From PALSA-1353 sp050014015 (GTDB lineage: Bacteria; Planctomycetota; Phycisphaerae; Tepidisphaerales; Tepidisphaeraceae), in NCBI GenBank assembly GCA_050014015.1, contig JBEKEC010000007.1:149605-213604 (forward strand): a stretch of 64,000 nt of DNA. The letters are read 5' to 3'. The position numbers were made by a program, and so were the translations under genes. Below the pieces are notes generated by a model. It was not told the DNA's origin, did no database searches, and was given only the letters and a program-made list of their open reading frames with translations. Below, piece after piece: positions 40,183 to 49,222 of the stretch. Every line of letters starts with the position of its first letter. Position 1 is the first letter of the stretch.

Positions 40183-40389
40183 ATGCGATGGCTTCTCATC
40201 CACCTCGTAATTCTTTATCGCGCCACCCTGGGCCGATTCCTCGGCGGCCAATGCCGATACACCCCCTCGTGCAGCCAATACGCCATCGACGCCATCACCA
40301 AATACGGCCCCCTGCGCGGATCATTCAAAGCTCTCCGCCGCATGTCCCGCTGCCACCCCTGGGGCGGCCACGGCTACGATCCGGCGTGA
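40183..40389 (+). CDS. yidD: Membrane protein insertion efficiency factor YidD
   Basis: 68 aa. Matches the family: LVILYRATLGRFLGGQCRYTPSCSQYAIDAI with the conserved Cys residues and HPWGGHGYDP at the end. It helps YidC-mediated insertion of membrane proteins; peripheral inner-membrane location. Its stop codon lies in a perfect 52-bp palindrome. Confidence 0.95.
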   Translation: MRWLLIHLVILYRATLGRFLGGQCRYTPSCSQYAIDAITKYGPLRGSFKALRRMSRCHPWGGHGYDPA

Positions 40390-40439
40390 ACTGAAGGGGA
40401 CACGACCCTTAATATTAAGGGTCGTGTCCCCTTCAGTTC
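40388..40439. terminator. Perfect 52-bp palindrome at the yidD stop
   Basis: Fully self-complementary, centred on AAT|ATT at 40413/40414; arms contain GAAGGGGACACGACCC and its complement. It can end transcription from both directions, and has no poly-T tail. It may also be a remnant of a REP-like element. Confidence 0.6.
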
Positions 40440-40466
40440 CGGCCGTGTCCCATCGCTTGATCTGTG

Positions 40467-40472
40467 TATAAT
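40467..40472 (+). promoter_or_regulatory. TATAAT -10 box of a probable leaderless transcript
   Basis: Consensus box ends six bases before GTG 40479, the same geometry as at 29123/29135. Confidence 0.5.
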
Positions 40473-40478
40473 TACCTC

Positions 40479-40772
40479 GTGGACGAAAATGAGAAGCCTC
40501 CCATCTTGAATTACAATACCCCGACTAGCCCGTCACCTTACACATCACCCTTTCTCAAGTCGCCTCCGCGTGCCGCCTGGATTGGGGGCGGCATATTCTT
40601 ATCTATCCTGGTTCTGATTTCGGTTTGCTTCCTGCTGCGAAGCATCGGACTCTGGTCCGATCATATGGCAATACTGGTTGCCGTCACCGTAGGTGTGCTG
40701 TTCATGTTGGCATGTACCATAATGACCACCACGGTATTCAGGGCGATTTTGAAGCACCTTTTGAAAAAATAG
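40479..40772 (+). CDS. Small two-span membrane protein
   Basis: 97 aa from GTG 40479, chosen because of the TATAAT just upstream; a GTG at 40464 overlaps that box. Hydrophilic N terminus (DENEKPPILNYNTPTSPSP), then two transmembrane helices (AAWIGGGIFLSILVLISVCFLL and HMAILVAVTVGVLFMLACTI) and a short basic tail. No family recognised. Confidence 0.55.
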   Translation: MDENEKPPILNYNTPTSPSPYTSPFLKSPPRAAWIGGGIFLSILVLISVCFLLRSIGLWSDHMAILVAVTVGVLFMLACTIMTTTVFRAILKHLLKK

Positions 40773-40829
40773 CCCCCGCGCCCAGTCTGGAACACCTTGA
40801 TATCATTTACATCCTTTCTTACAAACAGA

Positions 40830-40887
40830 AAAAACGGGACAGGTCCAATTTCTGTCAACTCCCGGTAATTGGACCTGTCCCGTTTTT
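40830..40887. repeat. Inverted repeat with ACGGGACAGGTCC arms
   Basis: AAAAACGGGACAGGTCCAAT... at 40830-40850 pairs perfectly with 40867-40887 (21-bp arms). Similar to IS-associated REP-like palindromes; it may act as a terminator after the small membrane protein gene. Confidence 0.65.
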
Positions 40888-41365
40888 GTCTCAAGACGCC
40901 TGCGCTTCCGCTTCGTTGCCCATCGCCAGTTCGCGCATCTTCGGCAGCAGACCGAACTAAAAGGACCGAACTAAAAGTGACGCGAACCATTAATCGCTAA
41001 ACCACCGTCGGCCCGGGATCCTATGATGCCCGAAACTGTGCCGCTCAAGGCCTCGTGTATGTTAACGCGATCAACGAACGGACCACAATAAATCTCCATC
41101 TAATCTCGTCGAGCCATGTAACGCAACGCCCCTTTATTACCGCAAGATCGGCGCTGGTCGGGATTCGCATGAGCAGTTCCGCGGATTTCGCGCATGGGCG
41201 CGGATAAGAGATGAATTCATCCGAGCTGCAATCCATCAAAATCTTCGCACGCCGCGCAAATTATCACCTCGGCGTATTTACCGCCCGCTTCGCTAGAGAA
41301 CCTGAGGACGCGGAGAAATACGTTGTCGCCACAGATGCAGACCGATGGACGCAGATGAAAGGCGG

Positions 41366-41442
41366 AAGTTCCAAGTTGCAAGTTGCAAGCTAGCTTCGAC
41401 GGCCACCAACTTGCCACTTGTCACTTGCAACTTGCAACTTCC
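41366..41442. repeat. AAGTTGCAAG repeat cluster, copy 1
   Basis: AAGTTGCAAGTTGCAAG followed, about 30 bases later, by inverted CACTTGCAACTTGCAACTT units. Similar clusters at 43104-43165 and 55261-55345. Confidence 0.7.
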
Positions 41443-41610
41443 ATCCTATCTGTGTCCATCTGATTTTCATCTGGGGTCCCGCCGATTCAACGGCGGGTCC
41501 CGTGGCGATTATTCTCCTTTTTCTTCTCCGCGATCTCAGCGGTCTCCGCGGTTAAAAACTCACGTTTGAAACAAAAAATTGGTCGATTTGCGGGAAACAC
41601 GCCCTAAACT

Positions 41611-41828
41611 TTCACCTTCCGGCTATAGATATAGAGGGCGGTGATTTTTCATCGCCGATCCGGTCGTCATCCCGGCCCAACTCGAACCGCGACAAGATGG
41701 CCGAGGGGTGCTTTTTCAACTATGGTCCCCCGTCAACGTCAACAAAACCCCCCGCGGCGCTGTCGAAAACGGGGGTTTTGTAGACGCCACCCCAGGGCCG
41801 ATTCTGCAACAGTAGTCTTATGATGACC
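41611..41828 (+). repeat. Dispersed long repeat, copy 3
   Basis: Begins TTCACCTTCCGGCTATAG and ends TGATGACC; matches the copy at 33417-33648. The CCCCCCGCGG...CGGGGGTT part can form a hairpin. Confidence 0.75.
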
Positions 41829-42043
41829 GATCACCCGGCAAATTCACAGTCGTCGCCAATGATACGGATTGCCCACTCCCGCTCCCCAGTTCTACTCTCA
41901 CGCGCAGAGAGGGGGGTGGGGGGGCTAATGGGACATATCGGACACGAGCGGGACATTGTCAGACGCAAAATAAGAAAAATAGTCCCATTTTTGCGACACG
42001 CGAGATTGAGCGAATCGGGGATATGAATGCCAAATCGGATTGA

Positions 42044-43060
42044 TCAAACGCTGCCCAAACCGTCGCCCAGCCGCGATTGCTCCTCGATAATCCGATCCAC
42101 CAAGGAATGCACTTCCGCGTCCGGCGAAAAGGTTTTTTGCCTTTCCAATGCATGCTTGGCCGACATCACCAGCGTTTGTGTCAGATCATGCCGGCATTTC
42201 CATCGGCCGCCGACGGCTTGTCTCACCTTGGTGTTGTCGAACACGCAGCTCCAACTCTTGTCCGCAAGCAGCGATCCGGCCCATTTCGGCTCATAGCGAA
42301 CCAGGGTGTCGCTGGCGACGTGGACCAGCTTCGGCTCCGGCGCGCCCAGGGCCGCGGCCATCTGGCGATAGATCGTGTCCCACGGATGCACCTCGTCGGT
42401 GGTGATATGAAACGCCTCGCCCATGGCCTTCGGATTGCCCAGCAATTTGGCGAACGCCCGGCCGAAATCCTCCGTCCTGGTCAATGCCCACAGGCTCGAT
42501 CCGTCACCATGCACGATCACCGGCTTGCCGTGCAGCATCCGCCAGGCGATGTCGTCATCGCTAATGAAAGTCCCCGGCAGGCGCGTGCGAACGGTATGGC
42601 TCGGCCTCACCACCGTCACCGGCATCTTCCCGGCGCGGTGCAATTCCATCAGCCGATCCTCGATGGCAATTTTCTTCTGTGCATACTCCGGCGAATACGG
42701 GTTGCCCCGGGCGGACGATTCCGTGATCGGCAATTTTGCCGGCGGCCGCTGATAGACCATCGCCGTCGAGATGAACACAAACTGTCCCACGTTCCCCGCG
42801 AAGGCCCGGACGTCCCGCTCGCATTGGTCCAGGCCGAAGCTTCGGAATTGGCAGACCGCGTCCCACTTTTGGCTCGCGACCGATTGATATTTCGATTCAT
42901 CGGCCAGATCCCCCTGGATATGCGCCGCCCCCTTCGGCAGCGGCACGCCGCTCGTGCCACGGTTGTAAACGCTGATTTGGTGCCCCATTTTCAACCCGGC
43001 CTGGATGCAGCCGTAGGAAACTTCGCCCGTCCCGCCGATATAAAGGATCTTCATGGCCAT
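42044..43060 (-). CDS. NAD-dependent epimerase/dehydratase family protein
   Basis: 338 aa. Extended SDR: KILYIGGTGEVSYG (TGxxGxxG-like loop, residues 4-17), FVFISTAMVYQ, and YAQKKIAIED with the catalytic Tyr/Lys. It contains HGDGSSLWALTRTEDFGRAFAKLLGNP typical of nucleoside-sugar epimerase-like proteins. Substrate unknown. It is divergent from the hpnCDE operon. Confidence 0.88.
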   Translation of the reverse strand: MAMKILYIGGTGEVSYGCIQAGLKMGHQISVYNRGTSGVPLPKGAAHIQGDLADESKYQSVASQKWDAVCQFRSFGLDQCERDVRAFAGNVGQFVFISTAMVYQRPPAKLPITESSARGNPYSPEYAQKKIAIEDRLMELHRAGKMPVTVVRPSHTVRTRLPGTFISDDDIAWRMLHGKPVIVHGDGSSLWALTRTEDFGRAFAKLLGNPKAMGEAFHITTDEVHPWDTIYRQMAAALGAPEPKLVHVASDTLVRYEPKWAGSLLADKSWSCVFDNTKVRQAVGGRWKCRHDLTQTLVMSAKHALERQKTFSPDAEVHSLVDRIIEEQSRLGDGLGSV

Positions 43061-43103
43061 GCCGTCGTTATAGCCGATTTTGCTTCCGGATGAAGCAAAA
43101 TGC

Positions 43104-43165
43104 GAGTTGCAAGTTGTTAGTGCAAGTTCTTAACTCACAACTTGCACTTGAAACTTGCAACTTCC
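43104..43165. repeat. AAGTTGCAAG repeat cluster, copy 2
   Basis: AGTTGCAAGTTGTTAGTGCAAGTTC followed by CACAACTTGCACTTG and ACTTGCAACTTCC; between the epimerase and hpnC genes. Confidence 0.65.
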
Positions 43166-43214
43166 GAACTTCCCTCTTTGCAAATTCCCTAAAAACAGTG
43201 AAAATGCGAACCAA

Positions 43215-44150
43215 GTGAGCGCATCAACGATCCACATGGCGGCCGCGGCCGCCGACGGCTTGGCCAACGCGCAGGGTCAGACCCGCCGGCTGGCGCAAAC
43301 CCACTATGAAAACTTCTCGGTTGTTTCCCTGCTGCTTCCCCGTCATCTGCGCCAGGATTTCAGCAACGTCTACGCCTTTTGCCGAGTCGCCGACGATCTC
43401 GGCGACGAAACCGGCGACCGCGCCGAATCCCTGCGTCTTCTGGCCGATTTCCGCGCTCAGACCCTGGAATGCTTTGCCGGCCGGGCCAAAACCCCCGTGT
43501 TCGTCGCCTTGGCCCAGACCATTGGGCGCCACCAATTGCCCCCGCAGCCGTTTCTTGACCTCATCGACGCCTTTGAACAGGATCAGCGCGTCTTGCGATA
43601 TCAAACCTACGACCAGCTTCTGGACTATTGCCGCCGCAGCGCCAATCCCGTCGGCCGGCTCGTCCTGCATCTGTGCGGATACCGCGACGAACAACGGCAG
43701 CGATTGTCCGACCAGACCTGCACCGCCCTGCAACTGGCGAATTTCTGGCAGGACGTCCGGCGCGACGTCCTCGACCGCGGCCGCATTTACCTTCCCCAAG
43801 AATCCATGGATCGCTTCGCCGTCACCGAGGGGCAAATTCTCCGCGGCGAATGCGACGACCATTTCCGCGCTCTGGTCCGCTTCGAGGTCGATCGCACCGC
43901 CGATTTGTTCGACCGCGGCGCGGCCCTGCTCCCCATGCTCAGACCCTCCGTCCGCATGCAGGTCGCCCTTTTCGGCAAGGGCGGCAGGGCGGTCCTGTCG
44001 GCCATCCGCCGGCAGAATTACGACACCCTTTCCCGAAGGCCCAGGCTCTCGAAATGGCAAAAGGGCGAACTGGTCTTTTCCACCCTCGCCGCGTTCGCCG
44101 GCCGTCTGTTGAGTGGAGGGCATGTCCTCCAAACCGGAGATCGCAGATGA
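43215..44150 (+). CDS. hpnC: Squalene synthase HpnC
   Basis: 311 aa from GTG 43215 (ATG 43236 is a possible alternative start). Squalene/phytoene synthase fold with both Asp-rich motifs: DDLGDE (first DxxxD-type, after YAFCRVA) and LANFWQDVRRDVLDRGRIYLP. In known HpnCDE pathways HpnC works on the presqualene product of HpnD to give hydroxysqualene. Followed by hpnD with a four-base stop/start overlap. Confidence 0.88.
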   Translation: MSASTIHMAAAAADGLANAQGQTRRLAQTHYENFSVVSLLLPRHLRQDFSNVYAFCRVADDLGDETGDRAESLRLLADFRAQTLECFAGRAKTPVFVALAQTIGRHQLPPQPFLDLIDAFEQDQRVLRYQTYDQLLDYCRRSANPVGRLVLHLCGYRDEQRQRLSDQTCTALQLANFWQDVRRDVLDRGRIYLPQESMDRFAVTEGQILRGECDDHFRALVRFEVDRTADLFDRGAALLPMLRPSVRMQVALFGKGGRAVLSAIRRQNYDTLSRRPRLSKWQKGELVFSTLAAFAGRLLSGGHVLQTGDRR

Positions 44151-45064
44151 GTCTCGCCACCGGTGCCACCGGACGCGCCGGCGCTACCCTGGCCGAATCC
44201 CGGGATTACTGCGCCGCCCTCACCAAACGCGAAGCCCGCAATTTCTATTACGGCCTGAAACTTCTCCCCCAGCGCAAGCGCGGCGCCATGTTCGCCCTCT
44301 ACGCCTACATGCGCCTCGTCGACGACATCGCCGACGGACAGGACGGACAGACCCTTTCCCAACGCTCCGAAGCGCTGGACGCCTGGAACCAGGCCACCCA
44401 ATCCGCCCTCGCCGGCCAGGTCCCGCGCGATGGCCAGCTCCTCTGGCCCGCCTTTGCCGACATGGTTCACGCCCACAACGTGCCGCATCACGTCTTTCAG
44501 GACGTGATCGCCGGCCAGCGCCAGGACCTTCAGTCACCCGTCTTTCAAACCTTCGAAGACCTCCGCGGATATTGTTATCGCGTCGCCGGCGTCGTCGGCG
44601 TCGCCAGCATCTACATCTGGGGTTTCCAGGGCGGGGCAGAAACCGAATCCCTCGCCATCGACCGCGGCATCGCCTTTCAGCTCACCAACGTCCTCCGCGA
44701 TCTCCGCGAGGATTCCGATCGCGGCCGCTTTTACATCCCCCGCGACGAACTGATCTCCGCCGGCGTCGGCGAGGACCAACTCCGCTCCGCCGTCGCCGGC
44801 AACGGCTTCGAACCCATGATGCGGATGCAAATCGCCCGCGCCCGTGAATATTATCAGCGCTCCGCCCCTCTGGAATCGCTCATCAGCGCCGACTGCCGGC
44901 CCACCCTCACCGCCATGACCCAGATCTACCAGGGCATTCTGGAAAAAGTGGCCGCCGATCCCGCTTGCGTGCTCCGCCAACGCGTCTCCCTCTCGCCGAT
45001 GGCCAAGTTCCGCATCGCCTGGCGAGCTTCACGCTGGAGGGCAAGCCCTCCAGGTTCGAGGTAG
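44147..45064 (+). CDS. hpnD: Presqualene diphosphate synthase HpnD
   Basis: 305 aa, ATG overlapping the hpnC stop. Motifs RLVDDIADG (first Asp-rich motif) and FQLTNVLRDLREDSDRGRFYIP (second), plus YGLKLLPQRKRGAMFALYAYMR. It condenses two farnesyl diphosphates to presqualene diphosphate. The C-terminal WRASPPGSR is encoded by a perfect palindrome (45034-45053) and may not be native. Confidence 0.9.
   Translation: MSLATGATGRAGATLAESRDYCAALTKREARNFYYGLKLLPQRKRGAMFALYAYMRLVDDIADGQDGQTLSQRSEALDAWNQATQSALAGQVPRDGQLLWPAFADMVHAHNVPHHVFQDVIAGQRQDLQSPVFQTFEDLRGYCYRVAGVVGVASIYIWGFQGGAETESLAIDRGIAFQLTNVLRDLREDSDRGRFYIPRDELISAGVGEDQLRSAVAGNGFEPMMRMQIARAREYYQRSAPLESLISADCRPTLTAMTQIYQGILEKVAADPACVLRQRVSLSPMAKFRIAWRASRWRASPPGSR
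45034..45053. repeat. Perfect palindrome at the hpnD end
   Basis: CTGGAGGGC-AA-GCCCTCCAG, lying within the last hpnD codons. Similar in type to the hairpin at 29076. Confidence 0.7.
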
Positions 45065-45069
45065 CCTCG

Positions 45070-46449
45070 ATGCGAAAACGCATCGTTGTCGTGGGAGGTG
45101 GGCTGGCGGGCATGGCCGCCGCCGTCGCGCTTGAATCCGCCGGCAATAACGTCCGTCTCGTCGAAGCCCGCAAGACCCTCGGCGGACGCGCCGGCTCGTT
45201 CGAAGACCCCAAAAACGGCGAATTCCTCGACAATTGCCAGCACGTCCTGCTCGGCTGCTGCACCAACCTCCTCGACTTCTATCGCCGCATCGGCGTCTTG
45301 GATCTCATCCGCTGGGACGACACCATTCATTTTTTTGATTCCCACGGACGCCACCATCGCCTCTGGGCGATGCAAGGATTCCCGGCCCCGCTGCATCTCG
45401 CCGCCTCCGGCGTTCTGTTCGGCGCATTGACCTTTGCCGAGCGCTTGGCGCTTGGCCGTGCGATGCTGTCCATGCTCCGCCTGGGCGCCGGTGGCCGCGC
45501 CAAGCTCGGCGACGTTTCCTTTGGCCAATGGCTGGCCGATCACCACCAGCCCGACAGCCTCATCGACAAATTCTATGAACTGATTCTCGTCAGCGCCCTG
45601 AACGAACGGTGCCGCGACGCCAGCGCCGCTTGTGCCATCCAGGTATTCCAGGAAGGAATGCTGAGCCACCGATCGGCCTATCGCATGGGCACGCCGGATT
45701 GCCCGCTCGGGGAACTGTACGGCCGGCTCCCATGCCAAGACGTTCGCCTGGCGGCTCGAATGACCGCCATTCGTTTCGACGGATCGCGAGCCGTCGGCAT
45801 CGAATTGGCGGGCGAATTTCTCCCCGCCGACGCCGTCGTTCTGGCCGTCAATTACCCCGCGCTGGACAAATGGATCCCCCCCGAATTGGCGGCCCGCGAC
45901 AACCGATTTACCGGATTGAGCCGCTTGCAGAGCGTCCCCATCCTCGGCGCGCATCTTTGGTTCGACCGGCCGGTGATTTCAACCCCGCACGCCGCCCTCA
46001 TCGGCGGGCCTTTGCAATGGCTCTTCCGCAAACCCCGAACCGACGGCAGCGCCGTTCACGGCGTCATCAGCGCCGCGCGCGATTGGCTTCAGCAAAACAA
46101 CGAAGAATCACTCGATCTTTTCACCCAACAGATTCGCCGGACTTTCCCCGCCGCCCGCAACGCCAAACTCCTCCGCGGCTCCATCATCATCGAAAAACGC
46201 GCCACCTTCTCCCCGGCCCCGGGAATCGACCGTTTCCGCCCCGCACAATCTCCGCCGCCCGACGGCATCAGCGGTCTGTTCCTCGCCGGTGATTACACCC
46301 AAACCGGCTGGCCCGCCACCATGGAGGGCGCCGTCCGCAGCGGCTACCTCGCCGCCGGCGCCGTCCTCGGCCAACCCGAGGCCTTTCTCGTCCCCGATCT
46401 GGCCCCGCAATGGCCCGCAAGATTGATCGGATCAAGCATTGACCCCTGA
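45070..46449 (+). CDS. hpnE: Squalene-forming FAD-dependent desaturase-like HpnE
   Basis: 459 aa from ATG 45070, five bases after the hpnD stop. FAD motif IVVVGGGLAGMAAAVALE at the N terminus, then LGGRAGSFEDPKNGEFLDNCQHVLLG; near the end SGLFLAGDYTQTGWPATMEGAVRSGYLAA, the second nucleotide-binding block of the phytoene desaturase family. In HpnCDE it reduces hydroxysqualene to squalene. The end product (hopanoid or C30 carotenoid) cannot be told; no shc is in the window. Confidence 0.9.
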   Translation: MRKRIVVVGGGLAGMAAAVALESAGNNVRLVEARKTLGGRAGSFEDPKNGEFLDNCQHVLLGCCTNLLDFYRRIGVLDLIRWDDTIHFFDSHGRHHRLWAMQGFPAPLHLAASGVLFGALTFAERLALGRAMLSMLRLGAGGRAKLGDVSFGQWLADHHQPDSLIDKFYELILVSALNERCRDASAACAIQVFQEGMLSHRSAYRMGTPDCPLGELYGRLPCQDVRLAARMTAIRFDGSRAVGIELAGEFLPADAVVLAVNYPALDKWIPPELAARDNRFTGLSRLQSVPILGAHLWFDRPVISTPHAALIGGPLQWLFRKPRTDGSAVHGVISAARDWLQQNNEESLDLFTQQIRRTFPAARNAKLLRGSIIIEKRATFSPAPGIDRFRPAQSPPPDGISGLFLAGDYTQTGWPATMEGAVRSGYLAAGAVLGQPEAFLVPDLAPQWPARLIGSSIDP

Positions 46450-46496
46450 AACGGCTATGATACGCTCCGATTTTTACACTCGAAGCGAGGTCATTC

Positions 46497-47078
46497 ATGC
46501 CATTCACCCTTCAGATCGGCCGGCCGGCGCCGGATTTCAATCTTCCCGGCGTTGACGGCAAGAAATATTCCCTGGCCAACTTCAAGGACGCCAAGCTGCT
46601 TGTCGTCGTCTTTTCCTGCAACCACTGTCCGTACGTGGTCGGCAGCGAGGACCGCATCATCCGCTTCGCCAAGGATTATGCCGGCCGCGGCGTGAAATTG
46701 GTCGCCATCAATTCCAACGAAACCGTGGAACATCCCGGCGACTCTTTCGAGCACATGGTCACCCGCGCCAAGGAAAAGAAATTCCCCTTCCCGTATCTGC
46801 GCGATGAATCGCAGGAAGTGGCGTTGGCCTACGGCGCACTGCGGACGCCGCACTTTTACGTCTTCGACGCCCAGAGGAATCTGCGCTACACCGGCCGGAT
46901 GGACGACAACCCCAAGATGGAGGCCCTGGCCAAGACCCACGAGCTGCGCGACGCCGTGGACGCGCTCCTGGCCGGCAAGAAGCCGCCCGTCGAGCAAACC
47001 AATCCCCTCGGCTGCAACGTGAAATGGAAGGGACAACCCGCGCACTGGATGCCGGCCGACGCCTGCGATCTGGTGTGA
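46497..47078 (+). CDS. Thioredoxin-fold redoxin (AhpC/TSA-like)
   Basis: 193 aa. Starts with IGRPAPDFNLPGVDGKKYSL; the active-site region is SCNHCPYV, i.e. a CxxC in place of the peroxiredoxin Cys pair. Followed by RTPHFYVFDAQRNLRYTGRMDDNP, typical of thioredoxin family proteins. Likely a cytosolic thiol oxidoreductase; partner unknown. A TATGAT box lies about 38 bases before the start. Confidence 0.85.
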   Translation: MPFTLQIGRPAPDFNLPGVDGKKYSLANFKDAKLLVVVFSCNHCPYVVGSEDRIIRFAKDYAGRGVKLVAINSNETVEHPGDSFEHMVTRAKEKKFPFPYLRDESQEVALAYGALRTPHFYVFDAQRNLRYTGRMDDNPKMEALAKTHELRDAVDALLAGKKPPVEQTNPLGCNVKWKGQPAHWMPADACDLV

Positions 47079-48032
47079 TCAGAGCAGCGCCGGCTGCTCA
47101 ACGGCGGCCCGGTTTTTGCGGCGCCGGTATGTCCGCTCAACCCGCGGCCGCCCGAACGCATCGGTCGCGGTCTTCACCTTGCTTTCCCGATCGGCCGCGA
47201 ACAGCCCCTCCCGATTCGCCTCCGGCTGCTTCGCCTGTTTCAGCGCATGCTCCAGCCGTTTTCGCGCGAACGCCACGTATTGTTCGCTCTGGTCGATCCC
47301 GATGAAGTTCCGCCCCAGCAATGCCGCCGATACCACCGTCGTTCCGCTTCCGTTGAACGGATCGACCACCATGTCGCCGGGATTGCTGCTGGCGCGGATG
47401 ATGCGGTCCAGCACGCCGATCGGCATCTGACATCCGTGCCAACCCTCGCGCTCCTTGAACGTGCCGCACACCCGGCTCACGTACCAGGTGTCGCCGTCCG
47501 GGGCGAAGAAATCCGCGGGGGCTTCCTGCGGACGCAGAACCCAAACGTCGTCCGGCAGCTTCCCCTTCGGATTGGCCCGGTGGTCGCCGTAGGTTGTCTG
47601 CCGAGCGCTGGCCACTCGCACCGCATCCGCATTGAACGTGAAATCCTTCTGGTCCTTCGTGAAATACAGAATGTGCGTATGGCTCTTGGCGTACATGCGC
47701 TTGGTCTGCTGCCCGAACGTGTAGTGCCACACGATCCAGTTCCGCAGATGAAATCCGATCTTCCGCCGCGCTATCACGCACAGGTCCGCCGCGTATTCAT
47801 CCCCGATCGCCAGGTAAAACGACCCGTCCGGCCGAAGCGCCCGGTGTACCGCGCGCATCCAGTCCTCCGAAAACTTCAGATAGTCCTCCTGCTTCTGCTC
47901 GTCCTCGTAGCCGTGATACAGATACCCGATGTTGAACGGCGGATCGGCGAAAACGAGGTCGATCCACTCTGGCGGACGCTGGTTCAGAAAACCGATGCAA
48001 TCCGCTTGTACGATCTGATTTGCCTTTTGCAT
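47079..48032 (-). CDS. DNA methyltransferase (adenine- or N4-cytosine-specific)
   Basis: 317 aa from ATG 48032. Catalytic motif FADPPFNIGY (motif IV) lies near residue 25 and the SAM motif DPFNGSGTTVVSA near 235, the order of class beta enzymes. WYVSRVCGTFKEREGWHGCQMP lies between. No restriction endonuclease is adjacent, so it may be a solitary methyltransferase. Target sequence unknown. Confidence 0.87.
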   Translation of the reverse strand: MQKANQIVQADCIGFLNQRPPEWIDLVFADPPFNIGYLYHGYEDEQKQEDYLKFSEDWMRAVHRALRPDGSFYLAIGDEYAADLCVIARRKIGFHLRNWIVWHYTFGQQTKRMYAKSHTHILYFTKDQKDFTFNADAVRVASARQTTYGDHRANPKGKLPDDVWVLRPQEAPADFFAPDGDTWYVSRVCGTFKEREGWHGCQMPIGVLDRIIRASSNPGDMVVDPFNGSGTTVVSAALLGRNFIGIDQSEQYVAFARKRLEHALKQAKQPEANREGLFAADRESKVKTATDAFGRPRVERTYRRRKNRAAVEQPALL

Positions 48033-48150
48033 ACGCTTCCTATTGTATGTCTGAACCGCTGATCCCCCAAATGTTGGGGCAGACCGCGACATGCCTCTAA
48101 GTTTTCGAACCGCCAGTATGTGGGCTTTTCGTCGATTCATCGGATGAGTC

Positions 48151-48156
48151 TATAAT
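48151..48156 (+). promoter_or_regulatory. TATAAT -10 box of a probable leaderless thiE transcript
   Basis: Consensus box followed seven bases later by GTG 48164 with no ribosome-binding site between. Confidence 0.5.
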
Positions 48157-48163
48157 CGCTGCC

Positions 48164-49213
48164 GTGGCCGCTGATAATTCTCCTTCCGGACGGATTTTAC
48201 GACTCCTCGACGCCAATGCGAATCGCGCCCGCGAAGCGTTACGCGTCCTGGAGGATTATGCGCGATTTGCGCTCAATGACGAGCCGCTCAGCCGTCAAAT
48301 CAAGAATCTCCGCCATGAATTGACGGGTCTCTTGCAGACGATGTTGTCTGAAGCCATCGTCCATCGAGACACGCCCGGCGACGTCGGCGCGGCCATCAAG
48401 ACCCCGGCCGAGCAAGCCCGCCGCGATTTGGCGGATGTCGTCACCGCCGCCGGAAAACGCGCCGGCGAAGCCCTGCGGGCCATCGAAGAGTTTCTCAAAA
48501 CCGCCAATCCCGCCAACGCCGCCAAAATCGAAAAGCTCCGCTATCGCCTCTACACCATCGAGCAGCAGATTACCCTGACCCTTCGCCCCAGCCAGCGATT
48601 CGCCGCGGTGAGACTTTACGTCCTCATCACCGAATCCGCCTGCAAACGCCCCTGGCTGGAAACGGCTGAGTTGGCCATCGAGGGCGGAGCCGATTGCCTT
48701 CAACTCCGCGAAAAGGAACTGGCCGATTCCCAGTTTTTCGCCCGGGCCGCGCAATTGGTCCAACTTTGCCGGAAACACGAAGTTTTGTGCATCATCAACG
48801 ACCGCGCCGACATCGCCCTTGCCGCCGATGCCGACGGAGTACACCTCGGCCAGGACGACATGCCCGCCCTCCAGGTCCGACGGATCATCGGAAACCGGAA
48901 AATCCTCGGCATCAGCACGCACAATCTCGACCAGGCCCATCGTGCCGTCACCAACGGGGCCGACTACATCGGCGTCGGCCCCGTTTTCAAAAGTGCCACC
49001 AAACCCCGCGACTTCGCCGCCGGATTGGAGTATGCTGCCGCCGCGGCACGCGAAATCGCCGTTCCCAAGGTCGCCATTTCGGGTATCGGACCAGAAAATG
49101 TCGATAAAGTGGTGGCGGCGGGGATTTCGGCGGTCGCCGTCACCGCCGCCGTCACCGGCGCCGACGACGTGGCCGCCGCGGCACGCGAGATCAAAAATCG
49201 ACTGGTCAGCTAA
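48164..49213 (+). CDS. thiE: Thiamine phosphate synthase with N-terminal ThiD2-like domain
   Basis: 349 aa from GTG 48164. Residues about 1-130 match the ThiD2-type domain often fused to ThiE (ANANRAREALRVLEDYARFAL, GKRAGEALRAIEEFLK). Residues 145-345 are the ThiE TIM barrel: LQLREKELADSQFFA, CIINDRADIALAADADGVHLGQDD, YIGVGPVFKSATK, KVAISGIGPENV. It joins the thiazole and pyrimidine moieties of thiamine. Followed nine bases later by murJ. Confidence 0.93.
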   Translation: MAADNSPSGRILRLLDANANRAREALRVLEDYARFALNDEPLSRQIKNLRHELTGLLQTMLSEAIVHRDTPGDVGAAIKTPAEQARRDLADVVTAAGKRAGEALRAIEEFLKTANPANAAKIEKLRYRLYTIEQQITLTLRPSQRFAAVRLYVLITESACKRPWLETAELAIEGGADCLQLREKELADSQFFARAAQLVQLCRKHEVLCIINDRADIALAADADGVHLGQDDMPALQVRRIIGNRKILGISTHNLDQAHRAVTNGADYIGVGPVFKSATKPRDFAAGLEYAAAAAREIAVPKVAISGIGPENVDKVVAAGISAVAVTAAVTGADDVAAAAREIKNRLVS

Positions 49214-49222
49214 AGGACACGG

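Larger units (their letters stand above)
40773..42043. other. Long repeat-rich intergenic region
   Basis: About 1.3 kb without a convincing gene. It holds a 21-bp inverted repeat (40830-40887), AAGTTGCAAG repeats (41366-41442) and a dispersed long repeat (41611-41828). Frames open here have no recognisable products. Confidence 0.6.

Noticed and set aside
41366..41442. AAGTTGCAAG clusters as a CRISPR array
   Set aside because: Units are short, both orientations occur, spacing is irregular and no cas gene is present.
44926..45954. Long minus-strand frame opposite hpnD/hpnE
   Set aside because: Antisense shadow of genuine squalene genes.
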